Source of the DNA: Endozoicomonas arenosclerae
Lineage (GTDB): Bacteria > Pseudomonadota > Gammaproteobacteria > Pseudomonadales > Endozoicomonadaceae
Direction: 5' to 3'
DNA: 55,404 nt
Assembly: GCF_001562015.1 (NCBI RefSeq)
Contig: NZ_LASA01000069.1
Location: 1-55,404, forward strand
Below are positions 15,361 through 23,698 of the stretch, piece after piece (positions within the stretch are counted from its first letter, which is position 1; each line of letters opens with the position of its first letter). The notes below the pieces were generated by a model, which had not been told where the DNA came from, ran no database searches, and saw only the letters and a program-made list of their open reading frames with translations. The position numbers and the translations under genes are program-made.

Positions 15361-15552
15361 CTGCTCGTGTATGAGCAGCTTCAATAACTGGCAAGCTAAG
15401 CGGGTATTCCCTCTTAGGCCAGCTGATAGCCAACTCCTCAGATGTGATGAGTAACCAGATATAGGCTTTTCTGTCTTGGCTTTGTTAATGGATCAGGCTG
15501 GAGAGGAGGAGTTAATTTTATTCCCATTTAATACCGCTACAGTCCGACACAA
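15361..15552. other. Right-end non-coding stretch of the satellite
   Basis: About 190 bases after terS. A short hairpin CTGCTC-GTGTAT-GAGCAG lies at 15361-15378 directly after the terS stop, without a T-run. No gene was seen. Confidence 0.4.
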
Positions 15553-15574
15553 AGTAGGCGCATTAGTAGGCGCA
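15553..15574. promoter_or_regulatory. Two integrase arm-type sites (right arm)
   Basis: AGTAGGCGCA at 15553-15562 and 15565-15574, the same decamer and the same 12-base period as the three sites near attL. The preceding CCGACA.AAA text is also shared with the left arm. Confidence 0.7.
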
Positions 15575-15588
15575 AATAGGTAGATAGC

Positions 15589-15624
15589 AAAAAGCCCATA
15601 GTGTTTACTAACGCTACAGGCTTT
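15589..15624 (-). terminator. Element-borne terminator for the restored tRNA
   Basis: On the minus strand AAAGCC..TAG ... CTA..GGCTTT is followed by five T. It comes nine bases after the tRNA 3' end and replaces the original terminator now at 7000-7034. Confidence 0.65.
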
Positions 15625-15629
15625 GTCTT

Positions 15630-15679
15630 ATATGGTGGGCCTTCCGGGACTCGAACCCAGGACCTGCCGATTATGAGTC
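15630..15679. repeat. attR: right 50-bp direct repeat inside the tRNA gene
   Basis: Identical to 7040-7089. It forms the 3' part of the intact tRNA, brought by the element, so the tRNA stays functional after integration. Confidence 0.9.
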
Positions 15680-15709
15680 GGATGCTCTAACCAACTGAGC
15701 TAAAGGCCC
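15633..15709 (-). tRNA. tRNA with CAT anticodon (elongator Met or Ile2)
   Basis: Seventy-seven bases. Acceptor GGGCCTT / AAGGCCC, D arm AGCTCAGTTGGTTAGAGC, anticodon loop CTCATAA, T arm CCTGGGTTCGAGTCCCGG (one inner pair off) and an encoded CCA. The CAT anticodon can mean elongator Met or, with lysidine, Ile2; the sequence alone does not decide for me. The 3' part doubles as the satellite attachment site. Confidence 0.92.
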
Positions 15710-15798
15710 CAAACACTATTTGACACTAATCCTGACCTTAACCTTTGAATGCGTAGATCGCATAAGACTTCTGGGTCATGGGGTCTTAGTGGGGGTGA

Positions 15799-15828
15799 AT
15801 TATAAGCATATCGGAGGGCTCTCGCCAA
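15799..15828 (-). promoter_or_regulatory. Sigma-70 promoter of the tRNA gene
   Basis: On the minus strand TTGGCG (15828-15823), 18 bases, TATAAT (15804-15799). A C-rich stretch follows the -10 box on that strand, fitting a stable-RNA promoter under stringent control. Start near 15791, about 80 bases ahead of the tRNA. Confidence 0.8.
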
Positions 15829-16021
15829 CCCTCTGATTTTAATAAAGCTTTTTCTCATCAAAAAAGGTTCTTTCAACCCGCTTGAAGGGTAAACGAGTCG
15901 TCAAACTCGGCCGGTTTTTTCTCACTGCTTCCCGTCATTGGCCGAAACAACAGGCATGAGTCTGAAACAAAACCTGTCTTTCTTATTAGGCAGTCCATGA
16001 TCCGTTGATGACCGGGATGTC

Positions 16022-16705
16022 ATGCTTAAACACTTTTTCACGCCCTGGTTGCTGGCTTCCTGCCTGGTTTTCGCTTTTGCCAGTGAATTCTATGTGGGTA
16101 AGGTATTGCTGGAGAATGTGCGTAAACATTATGGAGACAAGGCCGGAAAGCGCATGGTGGCCTGGCAGAACCTGCTGGATAGCAGCCGGGGGTTATCAGA
16201 AGCCGAGAAGCTGAAAAAAGTGAATCAGTTTTTTAATCAGCTTCGTTTTATCAGTGATCTTCGTCACTGGGGAGAAGAGGACTTCTGGGCCACACCGGTG
16301 GAGTTTCTTGCCAGTGGCGGTGGCGATTGCGAAGACTTTTCCATTGCCAAGTATTTCACCCTGCGGGAGCTGGGTGTGGCCGATGAGAAACTCAGGATCA
16401 CTTACGTAAAGGCTTTGAAGCTGAATCAGGCCCATATGGTGCTCAGTTACTATCCCAAGCCCGGTGCCGAGCCTCTGATTCTGGATAACCTGGAAGGGGA
16501 GATTCTCAAGGCCAGTGTACGCAGGGACCTTAAGCCAGTGTATAACTTCAACGGTGATGGTCTCTGGCTTGCCAGGCAGAGGGGTAAAGGGGTAAGAGTA
16601 GGAAAGGCTGACCGAATCAGCCTGTGGATGGAATTAAGGAAACGCCTGCGGCTGTCAGTGGAGCAGGGAGCAACCGGAAAACCCGGGGCAGGGAAAAAAC
16701 CATGA
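16022..16705 (+). CDS. lapG: LapG periplasmic cysteine protease
   Basis: A 227-residue transglutaminase-like cysteine protease with an N-terminal signal segment (residues 5-20). The triad is visible: C103 in GGGDCEDF, H138 in NQAHMVLSYY and D155 in LILDN. In Pseudomonas, LapG cuts the N-terminus of the giant adhesin LapA and releases biofilm cells, unless LapD holds it. It overlaps lapD by ATGA (16702-16705). No LapA-type adhesin or its type I secretion genes are in the window, so the substrate must lie elsewhere. Confidence 0.92.
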   Translation: MLKHFFTPWLLASCLVFAFASEFYVGKVLLENVRKHYGDKAGKRMVAWQNLLDSSRGLSEAEKLKKVNQFFNQLRFISDLRHWGEEDFWATPVEFLASGGGDCEDFSIAKYFTLRELGVADEKLRITYVKALKLNQAHMVLSYYPKPGAEPLILDNLEGEILKASVRRDLKPVYNFNGDGLWLARQRGKGVRVGKADRISLWMELRKRLRLSVEQGATGKPGAGKKP

Positions 16706-18651
16706 CACTTATCAGGGAACTCGCAGCTTACTTAACGATTCTGCTGTTCTTGCTTTTTGGTGGCAGTCTGATCATGAGTATCAGTGATACCAGAAGCTAC
16801 CTGCAACAACAGCTGGAGTCTCATGCGCAGGACACGGCTACCTCTCTGGGTCTGGCCATAGCCGCGACCGAAGCAGGCAACGTGGCTACTGTAGACTCAA
16901 TGATTGATGCCATTTTTGACCGGGGCTATTACCGGGTCATTCGTTTTACCGACGCAGAAGGAAATGTACTGGTAAGCAGTGAACATGATCTGGTGCTGGA
17001 CGATGTTCCAGGCTGGTTCGTCTCACTGGTCTCCTTGAAAGCCCCTGAAGTGTCTACAGAAGTAAATCGAGGCTGGAATCTGGCCGGAACCCTCTATGTT
17101 TCCAGTCATCCAGGCTATGCCTACCGCAGCCTATGGAGTAAAACCCTGCACAGTACCTGGTTGTTTGGTTGTGGTCTGTTGGTGGCCGTTCTGGGTCTGA
17201 ACCTGCTCCTGAAAATCACGTTACGTCCTTTAAAACGGCTTGAACAGCAGGCCAATGCTATCTGCGAAAAGCGCTTTGATGTTCAGACCCGCTTACCCAA
17301 AACCCGAGATCTTCGCCGAGTCGTTGAAGCCATGAACCGTATGGTGGGCAAGCTGGAGCTGCTGTTTAATGAAAAAGTGATACTGACAGAAGAACTGCGA
17401 CGACAATCCGTTAAAGATCCGCTGACAGGCATTCTTAACCGACGTGCTTTTGATGATCGGTTATCCAGTGAATTGATCAGTAAAGAGAGAGGAGAGTCTG
17501 GTGGCAGCTTGCTCCTGCTGCAGATAAGTGGACTGGATGATTACAACCGCGATCATGGCAGAACCGAAGCCGACCGCTTGCTGGTGGATTTGGCCAGACA
17601 TCTGTGTAAGCCCATCCAGCGCTGGCAGGAGTCTTTTGCCGGGCGGCGCAGTGGATCGGAGTTCGCAGTATTTGTACCCGCCTGCGATCTGGAGCAAGCG
17701 AACCAGGTGACTGAAGCCTGCTTCCGCTCTATTGCATCTTTACCCTTTTTCTCCAGTGATGAAGGTGAGAAAAGCCTGCATATAGGCGCAGTGACACACC
17801 TTGGCAGAATCGATCAGGGTGAATTATTGCATCAAGCTGATCAATTGTTGCGGAGTGTTCAGCATAACGGAGGCAATAACTGGCAAGTTCGGGAAATAGA
17901 CATAAAGGATGGCCAGCCTTACAGCCAGTGGAGTGAAGGTCATTGGCAAGAATCTCTCCGCCAGGTGCTGAAATCTCAGGAAGTAGAACTGTTTGCTCAG
18001 CCCGTTGTGGACTTTAGCGGGCAGCTGATATTCCGTGAGGTGTTCACCCGGTTAAGGTTATTGGGTGAACTGGCTTCGGCAGAAGCTTTTCTGCCCATGG
18101 TGGAACGCTTTGATCTACACGCCGATTTTGACAAGGTGGTCGTAGAAGTATTGCTGGTGAAAATGCGCAATGGTGATCCTAAAGAGCGCTTCTGTCTCAA
18201 TCTGTCTCCCCGCTCCCTGCTCAACAGGGAGTTTTATGACTGGTTCCTGTCAACACTTCGGGCAGTACCGGACTTGTGCAGCAGGCTGATTCTGGAAATT
18301 CCTGAGCGAACCCTTTTGCTGGCTGGAGATCAACTGTCCGATATTGTCGATGAATTATTGGCGACCGGATGTCGTTTTTCAGTGGATCACTTTGGTATTG
18401 CCAGCCGAACCCTGTCCAGTCTGCATATGCTGAATCTTGATTACATCAAGGTGGATGGCAGCTTTGTCAGGGGCATCGCCCATAATCAGGGAAATCGCTT
18501 CTATATTCGTACTTTGGCCATGCTGGCCAGCAGCCGTGATATCCAGCTTCTGGCTCAGGATGTTGAAGAAGAGCAGGACTGGCTGAAACTCAGAGATCTG
18601 GGTGTTCAGGGTGGTCAGGGGTTCTATCTGGGTCGACCAGAGCGTCTGTAA
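16702..18651 (+). CDS. lapD: LapD c-di-GMP receptor (degenerate GGDEF-EAL)
   Basis: A 649-residue inner-membrane protein: TM1 (residues 8-28), periplasmic output domain (to about 150), TM2, HAMP, GGDEF-like and EAL-like domains. GGDEF is degenerate (RRSGSEFAVF) and the EAL motif reads EVF (FREVFTRL), so it should bind but neither make nor break c-di-GMP. At high c-di-GMP it sequesters LapG in the periplasm. ATG at 16702 overlaps the lapG stop; the frame opens further upstream inside lapG without a leader. The lapG-lapD operon is the normal order. Confidence 0.92.
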   Translation: MTLIRELAAYLTILLFLLFGGSLIMSISDTRSYLQQQLESHAQDTATSLGLAIAATEAGNVATVDSMIDAIFDRGYYRVIRFTDAEGNVLVSSEHDLVLDDVPGWFVSLVSLKAPEVSTEVNRGWNLAGTLYVSSHPGYAYRSLWSKTLHSTWLFGCGLLVAVLGLNLLLKITLRPLKRLEQQANAICEKRFDVQTRLPKTRDLRRVVEAMNRMVGKLELLFNEKVILTEELRRQSVKDPLTGILNRRAFDDRLSSELISKERGESGGSLLLLQISGLDDYNRDHGRTEADRLLVDLARHLCKPIQRWQESFAGRRSGSEFAVFVPACDLEQANQVTEACFRSIASLPFFSSDEGEKSLHIGAVTHLGRIDQGELLHQADQLLRSVQHNGGNNWQVREIDIKDGQPYSQWSEGHWQESLRQVLKSQEVELFAQPVVDFSGQLIFREVFTRLRLLGELASAEAFLPMVERFDLHADFDKVVVEVLLVKMRNGDPKERFCLNLSPRSLLNREFYDWFLSTLRAVPDLCSRLILEIPERTLLLAGDQLSDIVDELLATGCRFSVDHFGIASRTLSSLHMLNLDYIKVDGSFVRGIAHNQGNRFYIRTLAMLASSRDIQLLAQDVEEEQDWLKLRDLGVQGGQGFYLGRPERL

Positions 18652-18706
18652 TCCCCGTCGTATATTGAATGGTCTATTCTCGGTCAGCCTCCTGGGCTTT
18701 GCAGAA

Positions 18707-19624
18707 TTATTCTATCTTTAAAGGCTGGATAGTCATCGACTGTAGAGAGAAGCTATTGACCATAGGGGTTTGGTCATCACTGAGAGACACCAGTCTGATA
18801 GTAAGAGCTTTGCCCTGGTATTCATGATGCATTTTCGTAACCGAGCTCCAATCGCTTCTAACGGAGTGATAATTCTGAAGGTGGTGCTGGGTGAGGCTCA
18901 GACAAGGGTGCTGAGCAGATATCTTGTCTACTTCAAGTTGATGGCCGCAATAGCTCAACCCAATCTGCAGTAATTGAGAGAAGTCCAAGCCGAGAGTCGT
19001 CATCATTTCCGATTGTTCAGAATAGATATTAAAGACTGCGTTGAAGTACGTAACAAAGGATCTTACCCTTTCGAGTCTGATGGGTCTTAATTCTATCGGT
19101 GTCATATGACAGGATTCATTTCTTATAGGCTTTCCCAGGCAGTGCTGATATTCGAACGGGGAGTGACTGAAAGTAAAGGCGAAAAAAATCGGGCTGTATG
19201 ACTGATATTTGATGAAATTGTCTAAAAGTAGAGCCTTTCGTCTTTGCTCGGTTTTTTCGAAATGCTTTTTAGCTTTATTGAAAGTGCTGAGGGTGAAGTT
19301 ACTTTTACTATCGATACAGACTTTATCTTCAAAATAATCTCTCATGATGGCTCTGGACATCAGCCATTTCACCTCTGAGTGTAAGAGCTTGTTTGTTTCC
19401 CTCTCATTTTTGATCTCTTCTGATGCAAACTCTACGTTGAATACCCCTGTTAAAAACTGAACGGTGAACAAAATGCTTGTGTATGCGGTAAAAGCGACTG
19501 TCATTGAGCAGAACTGACGGGGTGAGCAGCAATTGTGGGGAGCTCCATAGGTGCTTGTGGAAATAAGCAATAAAAGGCTCAGAGCGCTTATTCTGGAAAC
19601 GCTGGCAATAGATCTTATCAGCAT
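18707..19624 (-). CDS. Orphan exported protein, Cys-containing
   Basis: A 305-residue protein of unknown function with a signal peptide (MLIRSIASVSRISALS, hydrophobic core, STSTYGA|P) and a second hydrophobic segment (near residues 42-60, MTVAFTAYTSILFTVQFL), so it may be anchored. About seven cysteines are spread over the mature part. It is convergent with lapD and stands alone. Its low-complexity-free, His/Ser-rich sequence with no recognised domain is typical of lineage-specific secreted proteins. Confidence 0.5.
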   Translation of the reverse strand: MLIRSIASVSRISALSLLLLISTSTYGAPHNCCSPRQFCSMTVAFTAYTSILFTVQFLTGVFNVEFASEEIKNERETNKLLHSEVKWLMSRAIMRDYFEDKVCIDSKSNFTLSTFNKAKKHFEKTEQRRKALLLDNFIKYQSYSPIFFAFTFSHSPFEYQHCLGKPIRNESCHMTPIELRPIRLERVRSFVTYFNAVFNIYSEQSEMMTTLGLDFSQLLQIGLSYCGHQLEVDKISAQHPCLSLTQHHLQNYHSVRSDWSSVTKMHHEYQGKALTIRLVSLSDDQTPMVNSFSLQSMTIQPLKIE

Positions 19625-19825
19625 CGCTTATAAACCAGATATTCAATGTAGGTTTACATTTTAGAAATGGATACTTGCTGATTCTATGCGGTATGTACCT
19701 ATTTGTTTGCAGGGGTCTTCGGCTGAAGAATCAGGATTTCTTGATTGGCATATGAGCTGTGTCTTTAATACCCACCCTGAATAGAGGATAATGAACCAGA
19801 CTCAGAATGGGGCAATGAGGAATCT

Positions 19826-20878
19826 ATGGCTCTGGAAATGATAAAAGAGCGCGTGTCGTCAGTAATTCAAGGTGTCACGGGAACCCTTAGAGACAGTAAG
19901 CTCGGGGTTAAAAGTGTGGCAGTTGCTGCTGGCGCTGTAGTTATCGGTCTGACCGCTTTGGGCATGTACTGGAGCAGTGAACCGGATGCGTTCTCAGTAA
20001 AGGCCAATGCCGAGCAGATGGCTCAGGCTGACGGCGAGGGAGTAGTGGTGGGTTATACGACCACGGCTACGCTTTATCGTCTGGCTGATACCCTGCTCAA
20101 CAAACCCGGTGGTTATATCCGTAATGATATTGGCCCTCCCGGAGTCTTCATGGACAACATGCCTAGCTGGGAGTTGGGGGTATTGATCCAGGTCCGTGAC
20201 ATGGCCCGTTCGCTGCGTAAAGATTTAAGCCGTTCACAGTCCCAGTCCCAGGAAGATCGTGATCTGGCGATTGCCGAGCCTCAGTTTAACTTTGACTCAA
20301 AGAGCTGGATTTTGCCCTCCAGTGAAAAAGAGTATCAGCGAGGTATCGACAAGCTGGGTAACTACATGCGTCGACTGCCCGATAAGCAGGACCGTGCCCA
20401 GTTCTATGCCCGTGCCGATAATCTGACCCGTTGGCTGACCGACGTTGAAACCCGTCTTGGCAGTCTGTCCCAGAGATTGAGTGCCAGTGTTGGCAAACCT
20501 CGTCTGAACACAGATCTGGCTGGTGATGCTGAAGCTTCCCAGTCCACAGAAGCCGAAACACTGGTGGAAGTAAAAACACCCTGGACCAAGATTGATGACG
20601 TCTTCTATGAAGCCCGTGGAACTTCATGGGCTCTGATTCATCTGATGAAAGCGGTAGAAGTTGACTTTGCTGATGTACTGGACAAAAAGAACGCTACCAT
20701 CAGCCTGAAACAGATCATCCGTGAACTGGAAGCGACTCAGGAAACCGTTTGGAGTCCATTCATTCTTAATGGCGACGGATTTGGCATACTGGCAAACCAT
20801 TCACTGGTCATGGCCAATTATATTTCTCGAGCTAATGCCGCAATCATAGATCTGCGCCGACTGCTGGAGCAGGGCTAA
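19826..20878 (+). CDS. DUF2333 family inner-membrane protein
   Basis: A 350-residue protein with one N-terminal transmembrane helix (VAVAAGAVVIGLTALGMYW, about 31-49) and a long, presumably periplasmic, helical domain. Segments such as LLNKPGGYIRNDIGPPGVFMDNMPSWE (in parts) and WTKIDDVFYEARGTSWALIHLM are the conserved core of DUF2333. Length fits the family. Its function is not known; it is common in marine gammaproteobacteria and Pseudomonas. An intrinsic terminator follows directly. Confidence 0.85.
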   Translation: MALEMIKERVSSVIQGVTGTLRDSKLGVKSVAVAAGAVVIGLTALGMYWSSEPDAFSVKANAEQMAQADGEGVVVGYTTTATLYRLADTLLNKPGGYIRNDIGPPGVFMDNMPSWELGVLIQVRDMARSLRKDLSRSQSQSQEDRDLAIAEPQFNFDSKSWILPSSEKEYQRGIDKLGNYMRRLPDKQDRAQFYARADNLTRWLTDVETRLGSLSQRLSASVGKPRLNTDLAGDAEASQSTEAETLVEVKTPWTKIDDVFYEARGTSWALIHLMKAVEVDFADVLDKKNATISLKQIIRELEATQETVWSPFILNGDGFGILANHSLVMANYISRANAAIIDLRRLLEQG

Positions 20879-20898
20879 GATCAGATACCTTATTAATA

Positions 20899-20932
20899 AA
20901 CGGCCTTCCTTTTGAAGGCCGTTATTGTTTTT
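20899..20932 (+). terminator. Intrinsic terminator after the DUF2333 gene
   Basis: AACGGCCTTC-CTTTT-GAAGGCCGTT then ATTGTTTTTT. It ends ten bases before the next ATG (20943), so the HD gene either has read-through transcription or a promoter overlapping this hairpin. Confidence 0.85.
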
Positions 20933-20942
20933 ACTGGATGGT

Positions 20943-21533
20943 ATGGAAAATTTAAATCAGCAAATCGATTTTATTATGGAGCTGGACCGTCTGAAGGCTG
21001 TCCAGCGTCGTTGTCGCATCAAGTGTGATGATAACCGTTTTGAGAACAGCGCCGAGCATAGTTGGCACATTGCCCTGATGGCACAGGTGCTGTCAGTGTA
21101 TGCCGATGAGCCTGTAAGGCTTGATCGTGTTGTGACCATGCTGTTGATTCACGACATTGTGGAAATTGACGCAGGCGACACCTTTGCTTTTGATACTGAA
21201 GGTCAGGAAAGTACGGTTGATGTCGAGGCCCAGGCAGCCGATCGTATTTTCGGGTTGTTGCCCCAGGAGCAGGCGAAAAGTTATCGCACGCTCTGGCAGG
21301 AGTTTGAAGACGCTGAAACCGCTGATGGTCGCTTTGCCAAGGCCATGGATCGTATGCTGCCCCTGTTGCAGAATTGCCGGAATGAAGGTGGCAGCTGGGT
21401 TGAACACGGTGTGGCTCGTTCCCAGGTCATCAAACGCAATGAATATCTCAAGGGGTTGGTGCCCAGACTTTGGGACTATGCTCTGAGTGAGATTGATCAG
21501 GCCACGGACAATGGCTGGCTGATAAGAGATTGA
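20943..21533 (+). CDS. HD-domain hydrolase (YfbR/HDDC2-like nucleotidase)
   Basis: A 196-residue HD phosphohydrolase. Metal ligands are visible: H in ENSAEHSWHIALMA, HD in LLIHDIVEIDAGDTFAFD, and a later D in KAMDRMLP. The E-N-S-A-E-H-S-W signature is that of the HDDC2/YfbR group, which includes 5'-deoxynucleotidases. ATG 20943 is preferred; an upstream in-frame ATG at 20925 lies in the terminator. It is followed eight bases later by yciH. Confidence 0.85.
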   Translation: MENLNQQIDFIMELDRLKAVQRRCRIKCDDNRFENSAEHSWHIALMAQVLSVYADEPVRLDRVVTMLLIHDIVEIDAGDTFAFDTEGQESTVDVEAQAADRIFGLLPQEQAKSYRTLWQEFEDAETADGRFAKAMDRMLPLLQNCRNEGGSWVEHGVARSQVIKRNEYLKGLVPRLWDYALSEIDQATDNGWLIRD

Positions 21534-21541
21534 GGTGTGAA

Positions 21542-21856
21542 ATGAGCAACAAGCTTGTTTATTCGACCGACATGGGTCGCATTAAGGAAGAAAAGCCCAA
21601 AGAAGAAACCGTTGGTGATGGTAATGTTCGGGTGCGTCCTGAAAAGAAAGGCCGTGGTGGTAAAGTTGTGACCGTGATCAGTGGCTTGCCACTGGCAGGC
21701 AATGATCTCAAAGCCTATGCCAAAACTTTGAGGAAGCGTTGTGGCGGTGGTGGTGCCGTTAAAGATGGCAACATTGAGCTTCAGGGTGACCATGTGGATG
21801 TGATGGTCGACGTCCTCAAAAAGGCTGGATACGACGCCAAGCGCTCAGGCGGTTAA
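21542..21856 (+). CDS. yciH: YciH, SUI1/eIF1-like translation factor
   Basis: A 104-residue SUI1-domain protein: GKVVTVISGLPLAGNDLKAY, then LRKRCGGGGAVKDGNIELQG and a C-terminal VDVLKKAGYDAKRSGG. This is the bacterial eIF1 homologue, which affects start-site fidelity. Start ATG 21542 lies nine bases past the HD gene stop (GAGGTGTGA upstream); an earlier in-frame start at 21530 has no leader. Length is normal. Confidence 0.9.
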   Translation: MSNKLVYSTDMGRIKEEKPKEETVGDGNVRVRPEKKGRGGKVVTVISGLPLAGNDLKAYAKTLRKRCGGGGAVKDGNIELQGDHVDVMVDVLKKAGYDAKRSGG

Positions 21857-22297
21857 TCTTCTTCCCGAGTTCAGCCGGATACTGTTCTGGTATTTGGCTG
21901 ACTGATCATTTCTGAATTCAATCTGCTCGAAATAATCTGATTTACGCACGGATTCCGTTCACCCTGAGCTTTTCGGAGGGTATTGGGCTTCGACAGGCTC
22001 AGCCCGAACTTATACCCCACGGAAAAAACACTCTTTTTACTGCAGGTTACGGCTCTTTTTCTGGCGGGATAAAAATTAGTCATCGCGATCTGTTTATTTT
22101 GTATACACTGGATAGATGTTGTCTTTGATTTATAGACACAGCTGTTTTGTAGTGCTTGTGGTACTTGGGTTCAATGTACTTTCGGCACTTCGGGGGAAAT
22201 ACAACGTTTAGGGAAGTTTGTTTATGGAAAATATTTTGTGTCATCCTAAAAAATGAAAAAGGCGGGGCAAAATGTTTTTCACGGTATAAAAAGGTAA
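21857..22297. other. Non-coding stretch with a dispersed repeat
   Basis: About 440 bases without a gene. It holds the inverted-repeat unit at 21957-22009 and otherwise AT-rich leader DNA of the transporter gene. Minus-strand frames here are translations of the repeat and are not genes. Confidence 0.6.
21957..22009. repeat. Dispersed inverted repeat (CCTGAGC...GCTCAG type)
   Basis: GTTCACCCTGAGCTTTTCGG (with AGGG) at 21957-21980 and CTTCGACAGGCTCAGCCCGA (AC) at 21988-22009 form a hairpin. A second copy lies at 24304-24368. This kind of intergenic repeat is common in many genomes. Confidence 0.75.
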
Positions 22298-23680
22298 ATG
22301 CGAATGAGCCATGAGAACACCGTGTATGAGACATCAATAGAGAACGTCCCACAGTTCTCTTCCCGGTTGGGTTTTTATCTTGCTGCGGTGGGCTCAGCGG
22401 TGGGCATTGGTAATATCTGGGGTTTTCCTAGCCAGACTGCCGATAATGGCGGTGCCGCTTTTGTTCTCATCTACCTGTGTTTCTCTTTCCTGTTGGCCTG
22501 GCCCATGCTGGTGGCAGAGCTGGTGATTGGCAGGTACGGTCGTTCTGATCCTGTCACGACATTGGAAAATGTCAGTGGCAAACCCTTCTTCAGAGTGTTG
22601 GGCAAACTAACCGGTTGGTGTTCAACCATCACGGTACTTCTGATTTATACCTTCTATGCCATTATTGCCGGGTGGATTATCTGCTTTGGACTGGCACCTC
22701 TTGTTAAATTGTTTGGGCTTGATGAACTGGCTGTTCTCCTCACATCGTTCAATGCCTGGCCCACCATGATTGCGGCAGGGGCTTTTATGGCAATGGTGGC
22801 AGCGATTGTTTCCGGAGGTGTGGCAGACGGTATTGAAAAGTGGTGCAGCCGGCTAATGCCGATGCTGGTGTTGTTAATTGTGGTTCTGATCGGATTCACC
22901 CTGTCGCAGGAGGGTGCGCTTGAAGGACTCCAGTATTTTATCCTGCCAGACTTTTCAAAAGTGTTGAGCAAAGACCTGCTTATCAGTGCCCTGGGCCAGT
23001 CTTTCTTTTCTATGTCTCTGGGGGTCGGCATTATGGTGGTGTATGGCGCTTATCTGACCCGTGACAGTAATATTCCCGTGATGGCTGCCGGTGTGGCTGT
23101 GACCGATACGCTGGTAGCGGTGATGGCGGGACTGCTGATTATTCCCGGAATGTTTGTTGCCCTGAATCACGGAATTGATATCTATACCGCAGATGGCGCC
23201 TTAAAGAGTGCTGACAAACTGGTGTTTGATGTGCTTCCCCAGCTCTTTCTGCAGTTTGGTTCTTTGGGGGTGTTACTGTCCCTGGCTTTCTTTGTTCTGC
23301 TGACCATTACTGCCCTGACATCTGCAGTGTCCATTCTGGAAGTGCCTGTTGCTGTATTCCAGAGAAGGCAGATCGCCCATAGAACATCCAGTGCTTGGCT
23401 GATATCCATTGCCACTTTCCTGGTCAGCCTTTGTGTCATGATCTGGTTTGACCCACTGTTCGACTTTGTGGTCAACCTGACGACCCGTTATGCTATGCCA
23501 TTGTTGAGCCTGGTTGTATGCATTTATGCAGCCTGGATCTGGTCCAGGGATCAAAAGCTGAAAGAATTGCAGAAAGGGTGTCCGGAAATTGAGCACAGTT
23601 TCTTCTGGAAAATATGGCCCTGGTATATTCGGTTTATCTGCCCAACCATGGTCATGATCCTGATCTTTTTTACTTTTTGA
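22298..23680 (+). CDS. Sodium-dependent NSS-family transporter
   Basis: A 460-residue membrane protein with about 11-12 helices. The first helix carries the family signature (LAAVGSAVGIGNIWGFP), with the unwound segment that binds substrate and sodium, and GGAAFVLIYLCF follows. Bacterial neurotransmitter:sodium symporters move amino acids or related compounds; the substrate cannot be read here. Start ATG 22298 follows AAAAAGG closely; ATG 22304 is an alternative with better spacing. Monocistronic or with yaiI, 18 bases later. Confidence 0.9.
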   Translation: MRMSHENTVYETSIENVPQFSSRLGFYLAAVGSAVGIGNIWGFPSQTADNGGAAFVLIYLCFSFLLAWPMLVAELVIGRYGRSDPVTTLENVSGKPFFRVLGKLTGWCSTITVLLIYTFYAIIAGWIICFGLAPLVKLFGLDELAVLLTSFNAWPTMIAAGAFMAMVAAIVSGGVADGIEKWCSRLMPMLVLLIVVLIGFTLSQEGALEGLQYFILPDFSKVLSKDLLISALGQSFFSMSLGVGIMVVYGAYLTRDSNIPVMAAGVAVTDTLVAVMAGLLIIPGMFVALNHGIDIYTADGALKSADKLVFDVLPQLFLQFGSLGVLLSLAFFVLLTITALTSAVSILEVPVAVFQRRQIAHRTSSAWLISIATFLVSLCVMIWFDPLFDFVVNLTTRYAMPLLSLVVCIYAAWIWSRDQKLKELQKGCPEIEHSFFWKIWPWYIRFICPTMVMILIFFTF

Positions 23681-23698
23681 TTTGAGTGTTCTCACGGA

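Larger units (their letters stand above)
7040..15679. mobile_element. 8.64-kb tRNA-integrated phage satellite (PICI-like) with cos and terS
   Basis: The limits are two identical 50-base copies of the tRNA 3' part. Inside are, in order: integrase, a minus-strand gene pair, a RelBE-like pair, an unknown acidic protein, AlpA-like regulator, an Ash/Icd-like region with antisense-RNA features, two module-repeat proteins, an O-like replication gene with iterons, a lambda-like cos and small terminase. There are no capsid, tail, large terminase or lysis genes. That set fits a satellite that depends on a cos-type helper phage. A decayed prophage is possible but the tight, intact order argues against it. 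Confidence 0.75.

Noticed and set aside
15361-15378. Terminator after terS
   Set aside because: The 6-bp hairpin lacks a T-run on either strand.
21871-22083. Minus-strand 70-codon frame
   Set aside because: It is the translation of the dispersed inverted repeat (the GLSLSKP / LRKAQGER text) and has no ribosome site.
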